Source: Paracidovorax avenae
GTDB lineage: Bacteria > Pseudomonadota > Gammaproteobacteria > Burkholderiales > Burkholderiaceae_C
Length of the DNA: 64,000 nt
Direction: 5' to 3'
NCBI RefSeq assembly: GCF_040892545.1
Contig: NZ_CP156079.1
Location: 2,515,501 to 2,579,500 of the forward strand
Shown here: positions 51,679 to 60,664 of the stretch, piece after piece
Layout of the letters: every line of letters starts with the position of its first letter
How positions within the stretch are numbered: the stretch's first letter is position 1
Notes under the pieces: model-generated
What the model was told of the DNA's origin: nothing
Database searches by the model: none
What the model saw: the letters and a program-made list of their open reading frames with translations, nothing else
Translations under genes and position numbers: made by a program

Positions 51679-52587
51679 CTACCGCCCCATGCGCCGCATG
51701 AGGTCGTGCGCCGCGGCCTCCGGATCGGGGGCGTTCACCAGCGCGCGCACCACGGCGACCGATCCGACGCCGGTCGCGAGCACGTCGGCGAACTGCTCCG
51801 CGCCGATCCCGCCGATGGCCACCTGCGGGTAGCCGCGCATGAGCCGCGCATAGCCCGCGAGGCGGGCCAGGCCCTGGGGCACGGTCGCCATCTTCTTGAG
51901 CGTGGTGGGGAAGACCGCGCCCATGGCCACGTAGCTGGGAGCCGCCGCGTCGGCGCGCACCATCTCGGCGTACCCGTGCGTACTCACCCCGAGCCGCGAT
52001 CCGGAGGCGCGCAGCGTCTCCAGCGAGCCGGGGGGCAGCGCATCGAGGTCTTCCTGCCCCAGGTGGACGCCATAGGCACCGGCATCGATGGCGGCCTGCC
52101 AGTGGTCGTTGATGAAGAGCAGGGCGGAGGTGCCCCGCACTGCCTCCACGGCGGCCCGCACTTCGCGTTCGACGGCCGCGCCGTCTTCCGACTTGAAGCG
52201 CAGCTGCACCGTCGGCACGCCGGCCCGGGCCATGCGGCCCACCCAGTGGGCATCGGGCAGCACGGCGTACAGGCCGAGCCTGTCCGGGCAGGGTGCGAAG
52301 GGGCGGGCATGGGGGCGGGGCTGCAGGCCGAAGTCCACGGGCTCGTCGGGCCAATGCGCTGCGTCGAAATGGCCCGTGCGGTCCGTCCGGGCCTGCCAGG
52401 CGCGCGCGAGGCAGTCGGCGTCCACGGCGATGAAGCCGAGCTGGCTGCAGGCTCGCAGGGCGGCGCCATAGGCCGCTCCCCCGTGCGCAGGGGCCGGCCC
52501 GGGCTGGGCAGGGAAGCCGGCGAAGGCCGCCGCGTGGGCCTGCACGATGGCATCGGCCATCGCCTGGATGGTGGAATCTTCAGCCAT
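51679..52587 (-). CDS. thiE: Thiamine phosphate synthase with N-terminal extension
   Basis: A 302-residue enzyme joining HMP-PP and thiazole phosphate. The ThiE TIM barrel starts near residue 100 ('[14 protein letters not shown]') with '[12 protein letters not shown]', '[20 protein letters not shown]', '[12 protein letters not shown]' and 'VAIGGIGAE'. The first 100 residues have no similarity I recognise and make it about 90 longer than ordinary ThiE. Its start overlaps thiG by eight bases. Last gene of the riboswitch-led thiOSGE operon. Confidence 0.92.
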   Translation of the reverse strand: MAEDSTIQAMADAIVQAHAAAFAGFPAQPGPAPAHGGAAYGAALRACSQLGFIAVDADCLARAWQARTDRTGHFDAAHWPDEPVDFGLQPRPHARPFAPCPDRLGLYAVLPDAHWVGRMARAGVPTVQLRFKSEDGAAVEREVRAAVEAVRGTSALLFINDHWQAAIDAGAYGVHLGQEDLDALPPGSLETLRASGSRLGVSTHGYAEMVRADAAAPSYVAMGAVFPTTLKKMATVPQGLARLAGYARLMRGYPQVAIGGIGAEQFADVLATGVGSVAVVRALVNAPDPEAAAHDLMRRMGR

Positions 52588-53389
52588 GGTCGTGGTGCCA
52601 GAAAGGGGTGCCGAGCACGGGCGTGCTCGGCTGGGCCGCGTCCTGCGCGGACATGGCGCCGGCTTGCCGGGCGGTGCGTCCGGCCTGCACCGCGTCGGCG
52701 AAGGCGCCGGCCATGGCCACCGGGTCCTGCGCCAGGGCCACGGCGGTGTTGAGCAGCACGCCGTCGTAGCCCCACTCCATCACCTGGCAGGCATGGGACG
52801 GCAGGCCCAGGCCCGCATCCACGAGCAGGGGCACGTCCAGCCGCTCGCGCAGCGTGCGCAGCGCGTACGGATTGACGGGGCCGCGGCCGGTGCCGATGGG
52901 CGCGGCCCAGGGCATGACGGCCTGGCAGCCCACGTCCACCAGGCGCTGGCAGAGCACGAGGTCTTCGGTGCAGTAGGGCAGTACGTGGAAGCCGTCGCGC
53001 ACCAGCTGGGAGGCGGCTTCCACGAGGTTCAGCGTGTCGGGTTGCAGCGTGTAGTCGTCGCCGATCAGCTCCAGCTTGATCCAGGGCGTGCCGAAGACCT
53101 CGCGGGCCATCTGGGCGGTGGTGACGGCTTCCTGGATGCTGTGGCAGCCGGCGGTGTTCGGCAGCACCGGAACGTCCAGCCGGCGCAGCAGTTCCCAGAA
53201 GCCGCTGCCGGCCTCTGCGGGGTTGCTGCCCTGGCGCCGCAGCGAGGCGGTCACCATGGCCGGGCGGGCACGCCGCACGGCGGCCTCCAGCACGCTGGGC
53301 GAGGGATAGCGGGCGGTTCCCAGCAGGAGCCGGCTGGCGAAGCGCTGGCCGTAGAGGACCAGGGCGTCATCGGATGCGGTGTCGGGCAT
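52580..53389 (-). CDS. thiG: Thiazole synthase
   Basis: A 269-residue ThiG that builds the thiazole ring from deoxyxylulose phosphate, dehydroglycine and ThiS thiocarboxylate. The Schiff-base lysine is K105 in '[10 protein letters not shown]'; '[14 protein letters not shown]', '[12 protein letters not shown]' and '[11 protein letters not shown]' are conserved. It follows thiS by 34 bp and overlaps thiE. Confidence 0.95.
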   Translation of the reverse strand: MPDTASDDALVLYGQRFASRLLLGTARYPSPSVLEAAVRRARPAMVTASLRRQGSNPAEAGSGFWELLRRLDVPVLPNTAGCHSIQEAVTTAQMAREVFGTPWIKLELIGDDYTLQPDTLNLVEAASQLVRDGFHVLPYCTEDLVLCQRLVDVGCQAVMPWAAPIGTGRGPVNPYALRTLRERLDVPLLVDAGLGLPSHACQVMEWGYDGVLLNTAVALAQDPVAMAGAFADAVQAGRTARQAGAMSAQDAAQPSTPVLGTPFWHHDHG

Positions 53390-53423
53390 GGCGGATGTCG
53401 AAGGGAAAAAAGGCTGGCGTGGG

Positions 53424-53621
53424 TCAGCCGCCCGTCACCGGCGCGATGATCTCCACCCGGTCGCCGGGTTGCAGCGCGTGGCCGGCGTGGCGGGCCTGGG
53501 GGACGAACAGGGTGTTGACGGCCACCGCGAAAGGCGGGCGGGCGGCAATCGCCGCGATGGCATGGGCCACGGTGGCGCCCTCTGGCAGTTCGGTGGCTTT
53601 CTGGTTGATGACGACGTTCAT
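53424..53621 (-). CDS. thiS: Sulfur carrier protein ThiS
   Basis: A 65-residue ubiquitin-fold protein ending in Gly-Gly ('EIIAPVTGG'), the site of thiocarboxylation by ThiF. It starts '[18 protein letters not shown]'. Its ATG overlaps the thiO stop by four bases. Confidence 0.93.
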   Translation of the reverse strand: MNVVINQKATELPEGATVAHAIAAIAARPPFAVAVNTLFVPQARHAGHALQPGDRVEIIAPVTGG

Positions 53622-54736
53622 GGCAGTGCGGCGGCGGGCTCGAGGTCGAGCGCCAGGTCGAAGCGGGAGGCGAGGGGGGATTGTCCTTCGTTCAGGCATT
53701 CCATCACCACGTCCAGGACGGCCGGGGAAATCATGAAACCGTGCCGGTACAGGCCGTTGACCTGCAGCACGCGCGGCGCGGTGCGCCGCACCGCGGGCAG
53801 GTTGTCGGGCAGGGTGGGGCGGCACTGGGTGGCGATCTCGAGGATGCGCGCCTCGGCGAAGCCGGGATGCACGGCATAGGCCGCGCTCAGCAGTTCCAGG
53901 GTGGAGCGCACGCTCGCGGGCGAAAGGTCGTCCGATTCGATCTCGGTGGCCCCGATCACGAAGATGTGGTCCTGCTTGGGGGCGATGTAGATGGGGTAGC
54001 GCGGATGCACCAGCCGGGTGGGGCGGCGCAGTGCCACGCCAGGCGCGTGCAGCCGGACCACCTCGCCGCGCACGCCGCGCAGTTCGGACCACTGCGCCCG
54101 GGCGCCCAGGCCCCGGCAGTCCAGCACCCAGTCGGGCTGGCCGGTCATGCCCGGCGTGAAATCTTCCGGCGCGCGCGGGCTGTGCCAGTGCACCCGGACG
54201 CCGCGGGCGCGCATGGCGTGCTCCAGCGCCGCGAGCAGCTGGCGATTGTCGAGCTGGCCTTCGCCGGGCAGGTACAGGCCCTGGTGGAAGCGCTGGCCCT
54301 GGAGGGCGGGCTCGGCTTCCTGCAGTGCGCTGCCGTCCAGCACCTGCAGGGCAGGCAGTTCGGGCACGGTGCGGGCCGTGCGCTCCAGCACGCCGCGCAG
54401 CCGGGCGGCCTCGGCGGCATCCTGGCGGTGCCAGAGGATGAGGGTGCCCTCCTGCTGGAAGAACACGGGCCACTCGAGGCCGGCCAGCAGCTGGGGCCAG
54501 CGCGACAGGGCATGGTGCCCCATGCGTACCACGCCGGCTTCGGTGATGGCGGACTCCGCCAGCGGCGCGAGCATGGCGGCGGCGATGCGGGCGGCCGCGC
54601 CCTGGGCGTCGGGGCCCTGGGCCTCGTACACCTCCACGGCGTGCCCCTGCCGGGCCAGTTCGGCGGCCAGCAGCCGGCCCATGAGGCCGGCGCCCAGGAT
54701 GGCGATGGAGGAATGCGGGGACAGCAGGGCGGTCAT
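53618..54736 (-). CDS. thiO: Glycine oxidase ThiO
   Basis: A 372-residue FAD-dependent oxidase giving dehydroglycine for the thiazole ring. The FAD motif is 'SIAILGAGLMGRLLAAELA'; 'VLDCRGLGARA', 'RLVHPRYPIYIAPK' and 'NGLYRHGFMISPA' are DAO-family motifs. First gene of the operon, 82 bp downstream of the TPP aptamer. Aerobic species use ThiO in place of the radical enzyme ThiH. Confidence 0.93.
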   Translation of the reverse strand: MTALLSPHSSIAILGAGLMGRLLAAELARQGHAVEVYEAQGPDAQGAAARIAAAMLAPLAESAITEAGVVRMGHHALSRWPQLLAGLEWPVFFQQEGTLILWHRQDAAEAARLRGVLERTARTVPELPALQVLDGSALQEAEPALQGQRFHQGLYLPGEGQLDNRQLLAALEHAMRARGVRVHWHSPRAPEDFTPGMTGQPDWVLDCRGLGARAQWSELRGVRGEVVRLHAPGVALRRPTRLVHPRYPIYIAPKQDHIFVIGATEIESDDLSPASVRSTLELLSAAYAVHPGFAEARILEIATQCRPTLPDNLPAVRRTAPRVLQVNGLYRHGFMISPAVLDVVMECLNEGQSPLASRFDLALDLEPAAALP

Positions 54737-54818
54737 GGGCGGGCGGTGGATGCGGTTCTCGTCGGTCGGGCGCTTGCGCGCGAAGGCGCGGCACGGAGAA
54801 CAGGCGGCGGTCCACCGT

Positions 54819-54903
54819 CGAAACTCCCCACGCCAGCATGACCTGGATCGGGTGCCGAGGGTCTTTCTCAGCCGCGCCCGGCGGGCGCGGCACCCCTGTT
54901 TCG
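54819..54903 (-). promoter_or_regulatory. TPP riboswitch (thi box)
   Basis: On the minus strand the conserved core is clear: AGGGGTGCC, a GC-rich P3 arm, GGCTGAGAAAGACCC, then ACCCGATCCAGGTCATGC and GGGGAG. CGAAAC/GTTTCG pair as P1. It precedes thiO and should shut off thiOSGE at high thiamine pyrophosphate. The divergent thiD has no aptamer. Confidence 0.95.
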
Positions 54904-54975
54904 TCCGTTCCCTGAATTACAGCACAGCGCTGCGGAAGGCGTATTTGACATCGCGCATGCGCCATAATTTTTGCC

Positions 54976-55875
54976 ATGAATTCCAAGCCTCTCGAACCAC
55001 GGCCGGCGGCGTCCGCCGTGGAAGGATCCCGCTACGTGCGCGTCCTGTCCATTGCAGGGTCTGACAGCGGAGGCGGGGCGGGTATCCAGGCCGACCTGAA
55101 GACCTTCGCCGCCCTGGGTTGCTACGGCATGACCGCCATCACGGCCATCACTGCCCAGAACACGCAGGGCGTACGCTCCATCCATGGCGTGCCCGCCGCC
55201 ATCCTGCGCGACCAGATCGACGCGGTGGTGGAGGACATCGGCGTGGATGCCGTCAAGATCGGCATGCTGCATGCCCCCGAGGTCGCCGAGGTGGTGGCCG
55301 ATGCGATCCGCCGGCATGCGCTGCCGCACGTCGTGCTCGATCCCGTCATGGTGGCCACCAGCGGCGACCGTCTCATCGCGCCGGACACCGTGCGCGTGCT
55401 GGTGGAGGCGCTGTTTCCGCTGGCTGCCGTGGTGACGCCGAACCTCGACGAGGCGGGCATGCTGCTGGGCCGTGCCATCCGGGACGAAGGCGCCATGGAT
55501 GCCGCGGCGCAGGAACTGCTGGGCCTCGGCGCCCCGGCCGTGCTGCTCAAGGGCGGCCACCTGCCGGGTGACGCGCTGGTGGATGTGCTGGCCGTGCAGG
55601 GCATGGCCCCGCACCTGCACCTGCGGTCCGCGCGCATCCCGACGCGCAACGGCCACGGCACGGGCTGCACGCTGTCGTCCGCGATCGCCGCCCACCTCGC
55701 CCTGGGCCGCAGCCTGCGCGACGCGGTGGCTGCCGCGCATGCCTACGTGCAGGCGGCGATCACGGCCGGGGCGCCGGTGCGCACCGGCCGCGGCGCAGGC
55801 CCGCTCGACCATGGGCACGCGCCCGTGGCGCAGCGCATCCACCGCGACCCGGCCGCGACCGGGGGCGCCCTGTGA
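54976..55875 (+). CDS. thiD: HMP/HMP-phosphate kinase
   Basis: A 299-residue ribokinase-fold enzyme making HMP pyrophosphate for thiamine. Motifs: 'VLSIAGSDSGGGAGIQADLK', 'CYGMTAITAITAQNT', 'DAVKIGML' and the anion-hole 'RNGHGTGCTLSSAIA'. Divergent from the thi operon. A TTGACA at 54942-54947 lies upstream, but its spacing to ATAATT is short. The first 22 residues precede the usual start and could be trimmed. Confidence 0.93.
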   Translation: MNSKPLEPRPAASAVEGSRYVRVLSIAGSDSGGGAGIQADLKTFAALGCYGMTAITAITAQNTQGVRSIHGVPAAILRDQIDAVVEDIGVDAVKIGMLHAPEVAEVVADAIRRHALPHVVLDPVMVATSGDRLIAPDTVRVLVEALFPLAAVVTPNLDEAGMLLGRAIRDEGAMDAAAQELLGLGAPAVLLKGGHLPGDALVDVLAVQGMAPHLHLRSARIPTRNGHGTGCTLSSAIAAHLALGRSLRDAVAAAHAYVQAAITAGAPVRTGRGAGPLDHGHAPVAQRIHRDPAATGGAL

Positions 55876-55906
55876 GCGGCCGCCTGTGGCGCCAGGGGGA
55901 GGGCGC

Positions 55907-58900
55907 ATGAGTCTCCGCGCTCCCGACCCCGGGCACATCCGGGAAGCCTTCTCCGCGCAGGACGCGCTCGTGCAGCGCTACGTGCTGCAGGATGTGATCG
56001 GCACGGGCTCCTACGGCATCGTGTTTTCCGCGGCCCATCGCCAGACCGGCCAGAAGGTGGTGCTGAAGTTCGTCCGCATCGACGAGGACGAGCGCCTTTT
56101 CAAGCGGTTCCGGCGCGAGATCGCGGCCTGCGCCCGGCTCCACCATCCGCACATCGTGCAGCTGCTCGACGAGGGTGTATGCGGCCCGTTCGTCTTCGCG
56201 GTGTTCGAGTTCGTCCCGGGCCTGACATTGCGGCAGGTGCTGCAGAACCAGGGCGCGCTGCCCGCGGCCGAGGCCGGCCGCCTCATGCTCCAGGTGCTGG
56301 ACGCCATGGCCTGCGCGCACGATGCGGGGATCACGCACCGCGACCTCAAGCCCGAGAACATCATGATCAGCGCCTCGGGGCTGACTTCGCATGCCAAGGT
56401 GCTGGATTTCGGCATCAGCACGCTGCTGCCCGGTGCCGGCGATGCCCTGGCCACGCAGCTCACGCGCGAGGGGGAATACGTCGGCACGCCCGCCTACAGC
56501 TCGCCGGAGCAGTTGCGCGGCGAAGCCGTGACCCCCCAGGCCGACCTCTATGCGTGGGGACTGATCTTCCTGGAGTGCCTCACCGGCAAGGTGGTCACGG
56601 GCGAATCCACCGCCGAGATCTACCAGCGACAGCTATCGCCCCAGGAATTCAGCCTGCCCCAGGCGATCCAGGGCCATCCGCTGGCCGAGGTGCTGCGCAG
56701 CGCCCTGCGCAAGCGCTGCCAGGACCGGGCAGCCTCGGCGCGCCAGCTCTGGGAACGCTCGGCCGCCGTGCGCCTGGACGACCTGGTGGGCATCCTGAAG
56801 ACACGCCCGGGCGCCGGCCCGAGCGCCATCGCGCCCACCGTGGCCTTCGGCACGCCGCACGAGGAGAAGCGGCAGCTCACCCTGCTGTACTGCGGCGTCT
56901 ATTTCTCGCAGCCGCCCGAGCCGGCCGACGAGGAGGCCGCGGAGCGCCAGGAGATGGGCCAGCGCGGCGTGCTGCGCCGGCTCATCGACGTCGCCGTGCA
57001 GCGTGGCGGTACGCTGGGCGGCACCCTGGGGACGCATTTCCTGGTCACGCTCGGCTACTCCTCCCACGCCGAGGGCGATGCCCGCCTGGCTGCCCAGATC
57101 TCCCGCGAGCTGGTGCGATCGGCAGAGGATGCCGGCCCGGAGGTGCGCTGGCAGGTGCGCATCGGCCTGCACACGGGCTCCGTCCTGATCGAAAGCGGTT
57201 CGGTCGTGCCGTGCCGTGCGCTGGACATCGCCATGCGGATGGAAGCCGCGGCGTCCGACGGCCAGGTGGTCGTCAGCGAGGCGGCGCGCCAGCGTCTGCG
57301 CCACCATGCGCGGTTCGTCCCGCAGGGCGGCGTGCGCCTGCCGGGCGCCGCTTCCGAAATACCATCCTTCGGCATGCTGCCCGAGGAGGCCGCGCGGCAA
57401 CCGCTGCGCGAGGCCGTGGGCCGGTGGCGCGAACTGCTGGCGCTGCGCCGCCGCTGGCGGGACGCGGCCGCAGGGCGGGGGCGGGCGGTGCTGGTGCGCG
57501 GCGAGGCCGGTATCGGCAAGTCGTGCCTGAGCGAAACCTTCCTGTCGCAGGTGGAGGGGCGCGAGGGGCTGGTCCTGCGCACCGCCTGCTGGCCCGAGCA
57601 GGAAAACAGCGCCCTGGCGCCCATGCTCGCCCTGGTGCGCGCGCAGTGCGGCGATCCGGAGGCCCCCGACGATGCTGTCGTCGAGCGCCTGTCGGCCTTG
57701 CTGTCCGCGGCCGGCTGCGACGTGGAGCGCGTGCTGCCGATTTTCTGCGTCTGGCTGTCGCTGCAGGTCGGCCGGCACGAGGTGGTGGACATCGCCCCGG
57801 CGCTGCAGAAGGCGCTGCTGATGGAGGCCGCGCAGCGCTGGCTCCAGACGCAGGCGCGCTCTGCTCCGGTGCTGCTGTTCGTCGAGGACCTGCACTGGGC
57901 GGATTCCGCCACGCTGGAATGGCTGGCGGCGCTCACGGGCGCCATGGCGGACCAGCGCTGGATGCTGCTGCTCACGGCCCGGCCCGAATGGGAAGCGCCC
58001 CCGCCCATGGCCGGTGTGCTGCAGCGGCTGGAAGTGGGCCGCCTGGGCCCGGCCGAGGCTGCGTCCATGGTGCGGCACGTGCTGGCGCCGCGCCGCGTGT
58101 CGCAGGCGGTCATCGACCACGTGGTCGCCCGCACGGATGGCGTCGCGCTGTTCATCCAGGAGCTGGCACGCACGCTGCTGGAAACCTGCCTGGTCGAGCG
58201 GGACGGCCTGTGGGACTTCCAGGAGCAGGCCGACCTGAAGGGCATTCCGATCACCCTGCGCGACTCGCTGGAAAGCCGTTTCATGCAGCTGGGCCCGGCA
58301 CGCGAGGTGCTGCGCTGGGCCTCCATCTGGGGACGGCGGTTCGATGCCGAATGGCTGCCGGACTGCGGCATGCAGGACGTGGAGGACAGCCTGCGGTCCC
58401 TGGTGGACGTGGGACTGCTGATGCCGGCGGATGCCGCGGGCCACTACCTGTTCCGGCACGCGCTGATCCGCGACGCCGCCTACGACAGCATGCTGGCGAC
58501 GCAGCGCTCGCACATGCACGGCGTGGTCGCCACGGTGATATTGAAGCGGCGTCCGCGCGTGCGGGACGAAGAGCCCGGCCTGCTCGCGCACCACTATGCG
58601 CTGGCGCGGGATTTCGCGAACGCCGTGCCGGCAGGGCTCGCCCAGCTGCGCATGACCCAGCACCGGTCGCTGAACGACGAGACCATCACCTACTCGCGCA
58701 CGGTGGAGGAGTGGATCGACCGCCTGGACGAGCCCGACCGCTGGGAGCCCCGGCTGGCGCTGGACGGCTACGTGCTGCAGGCGCTGATGAACAAGTATGG
58801 CTGGGCGCATCCCCAGGTGGAGCAGCGCATCGAGCAGTCCCGCGGGCTGGTGGAGCGCGACATCTCGGTGGACCTGCGCGTGCAGCACATCTGGCTCATG

Positions 58901-59842
58901 CTCACCTACCACCATGTGGCGAGCCATCGCGCCGAGGTCATGCGCCTGAGCCTGCAGCTGGAAGAGCTGGCGCGCCGGCAGGGGGACGCGGGCATCCTGG
59001 TGGCGGCCAGCACCTGGATCGGGCTCGCGTTCTATTCCGAAGGGCGCTTCGAGGAAGCGGAGCGCTACCTCTCCGAAGCCATCGACGAGCGCCATGCAGA
59101 TGCCTCGAAGCACCACGCCGCGCAGTTGGGCTTCGACACCGTGTCGTGGGCGCTGGCCGCGCGGTCCCTGGTCCGCTGGGGTGCAGGCCACGACGCGCTG
59201 GCGAACGAGGATGCCGTGCGCGCGGTGGAGCGCGCCCGGGCCCTCGCGCACATCCCGTCGATGGGGATCACCATGCTCTACCAGGCGCTGGGCTACGTGG
59301 GACGGCAGGACGTCGAACGAGCCCGCCAGGTGGTCGATGAACTGATCGAGCTGTCCGGGCGCTACGGCCTGCCGGCCTTCCGCGGGTATGCCGAGGTCAT
59401 CCGCTGCTGGGTGGTGGGCGACCTCGCCGGCGCCGATGGAATGATCGAGGCGCTCTGGGGCATCGGCTGCAAGTACTGCCAGACCTACTACCGCGCCTTC
59501 TGTGCAGAAATCCTGGCGCGGCAGGGCTTCTGGGCCGACGCTGCCGGCCGCCTGGAACACTGCATCGAACTCACGCGCGAACTGGACGAGGGCATATACA
59601 CTGCAGAACTGTGGCTGCAGAAGGCCAACTGCCTGCTGCAGGACGGTGCGCGTGCCGCAGAGGCCGCCGCCAGCCTGCGCCAGGCCGTCCAGGTCGCCCG
59701 GGAGGGCGGCAAATACCGGGTGGAGGTACAGGCGCTGTCACGCCTGCGCCATGTGGATCCCGCATCCTGCACTGCCAGCGACGAAGAGCGGTTGCAGTTC
59801 TTGCTGGGTATGCGCCCCGAGCTCGGGGCTTTCGTGTGTTGA
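55907..59842 (+). CDS. TOMM-system Ser/Thr kinase/cyclase-like/ATPase fusion protein
   Basis: A 1311-residue protein with GGGGGAGGG before the ATG. Order: Ser/Thr kinase (about 28-290; IGTGSYG 31-37, K54, HRDLKPEN from 144, DFG 167-169), a cyclase-like domain (about 320-480) lacking both metal Asp (G330 in 'LLYCG', T376), a P-loop ATPase with GEAGIGKS (532-539) and 'LLFVEDLHWAD' Walker B (about 657), then helical TPR-like repeats to the end. This matches the kinase/cyclase fusion proteins regularly encoded beside thiazole/oxazole-modified microcin genes. The kinase looks active, the cyclase not. It lies 24 bp before the precursor-like gene, so a role in controlling that system is likely. Confidence 0.9.
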   Translation: MSLRAPDPGHIREAFSAQDALVQRYVLQDVIGTGSYGIVFSAAHRQTGQKVVLKFVRIDEDERLFKRFRREIAACARLHHPHIVQLLDEGVCGPFVFAVFEFVPGLTLRQVLQNQGALPAAEAGRLMLQVLDAMACAHDAGITHRDLKPENIMISASGLTSHAKVLDFGISTLLPGAGDALATQLTREGEYVGTPAYSSPEQLRGEAVTPQADLYAWGLIFLECLTGKVVTGESTAEIYQRQLSPQEFSLPQAIQGHPLAEVLRSALRKRCQDRAASARQLWERSAAVRLDDLVGILKTRPGAGPSAIAPTVAFGTPHEEKRQLTLLYCGVYFSQPPEPADEEAAERQEMGQRGVLRRLIDVAVQRGGTLGGTLGTHFLVTLGYSSHAEGDARLAAQISRELVRSAEDAGPEVRWQVRIGLHTGSVLIESGSVVPCRALDIAMRMEAAASDGQVVVSEAARQRLRHHARFVPQGGVRLPGAASEIPSFGMLPEEAARQPLREAVGRWRELLALRRRWRDAAAGRGRAVLVRGEAGIGKSCLSETFLSQVEGREGLVLRTACWPEQENSALAPMLALVRAQCGDPEAPDDAVVERLSALLSAAGCDVERVLPIFCVWLSLQVGRHEVVDIAPALQKALLMEAAQRWLQTQARSAPVLLFVEDLHWADSATLEWLAALTGAMADQRWMLLLTARPEWEAPPPMAGVLQRLEVGRLGPAEAASMVRHVLAPRRVSQAVIDHVVARTDGVALFIQELARTLLETCLVERDGLWDFQEQADLKGIPITLRDSLESRFMQLGPAREVLRWASIWGRRFDAEWLPDCGMQDVEDSLRSLVDVGLLMPADAAGHYLFRHALIRDAAYDSMLATQRSHMHGVVATVILKRRPRVRDEEPGLLAHHYALARDFANAVPAGLAQLRMTQHRSLNDETITYSRTVEEWIDRLDEPDRWEPRLALDGYVLQALMNKYGWAHPQVEQRIEQSRGLVERDISVDLRVQHIWLMLTYHHVASHRAEVMRLSLQLEELARRQGDAGILVAASTWIGLAFYSEGRFEEAERYLSEAIDERHADASKHHAAQLGFDTVSWALAARSLVRWGAGHDALANEDAVRAVERARALAHIPSMGITMLYQALGYVGRQDVERARQVVDELIELSGRYGLPAFRGYAEVIRCWVVGDLAGADGMIEALWGIGCKYCQTYYRAFCAEILARQGFWADAAGRLEHCIELTRELDEGIYTAELWLQKANCLLQDGARAAEAAASLRQAVQVAREGGKYRVEVQALSRLRHVDPASCTASDEERLQFLLGMRPELGAFVC

Positions 59843-59866
59843 TTCGATGATGAGGGGAGGATTCCA

Positions 59867-60664
59867 ATGAGTTCCATTCAGCAACAGCCCGGTGATCCCT
59901 TGCTGGAGTTCCGGCTCGCCTATCTGCGCGCCATCGCCAAGTCCTGGTACGAACCCGACTACCGTGACCGCCTGCTCGCGCAGAAGGACATCCAGCCACA
60001 GCTCGCCAAGGACTTCGGCCTGAAGACCATCTGGCCCTGGCTCGACGTGTCCCTGGAGCGCAGCGACAACCCGCTCGACCAGACCCTGTGGAAGCCCGAG
60101 CTGACCGCGGGCTGGATCGGCCTGGACGACGCCTTCGAGATCGTGTTCCCCGAAGCGCCTTCCGACCGGGCCGCCGAGGCGCTGGCCAGCTATTACCAGC
60201 TGTTCCCCACGCTCATGGGCGCGACCGCCGACGTCGGCAGCCAGGAGCACCAGCCACCGCACATCGTGGGCGGCGCGCTGCCCACCGGCCTGGGCATCCC
60301 GGGCGGAGACCCCGGCTCCCTGCTGGCCTTCGGCGGCGTGGTGCTGCGCGCCATCGCGCTTGCCTGGCAGTCGAAGGAGTTCCGCGACGAACTGCTGAAC
60401 CCCCATTGCAGCGATGCGGCCGGCCTGCTGAGCCAATGGCTGGGCTACAACAACCCCTTCAACTTCTCCATCCGGTTCACGCCCAACAAGGCGCTGACCT
60501 GGGATGCGGCCAAGGGTGGCTGGAACCAGCACAACCCGGACGGCAGCAAGATCAAGAACCGCATCGTGCTGAACTATCCGAACGCACCGGAAGCCCGCGA
60601 TTTCTGGCCGATCTCGCTCACGTCGTACAACAACACCGGCAGCGCCTACCCGTTCACCTGCTGA
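59867..60664 (+). CDS. Putative TOMM precursor (BMA_0021/BMA_0022-like)
   Basis: A 265-residue protein resembling the BMA_0021/BMA_0022 group of TOMM precursors with nitrile-hydratase-like leader helices. Two related helices are seen: residues 19-37 ('YLRAIAKSWYEPDYRDRLL') and 159-177 ('VLRAIALAWQSKEFRDELL'), identical at ten of 19 positions. The C-terminal tail (about 247-265, 'WPISLTSYNNTGSAYPFTC') is rich in Ser, Thr and ends in Cys, residues that YcaO cyclodehydratases turn into azolines. Whether the tail alone is the core is not shown. Immediately followed by the methyltransferase gene. Confidence 0.82.
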   Translation: MSSIQQQPGDPLLEFRLAYLRAIAKSWYEPDYRDRLLAQKDIQPQLAKDFGLKTIWPWLDVSLERSDNPLDQTLWKPELTAGWIGLDDAFEIVFPEAPSDRAAEALASYYQLFPTLMGATADVGSQEHQPPHIVGGALPTGLGIPGGDPGSLLAFGGVVLRAIALAWQSKEFRDELLNPHCSDAAGLLSQWLGYNNPFNFSIRFTPNKALTWDAAKGGWNQHNPDGSKIKNRIVLNYPNAPEARDFWPISLTSYNNTGSAYPFTC

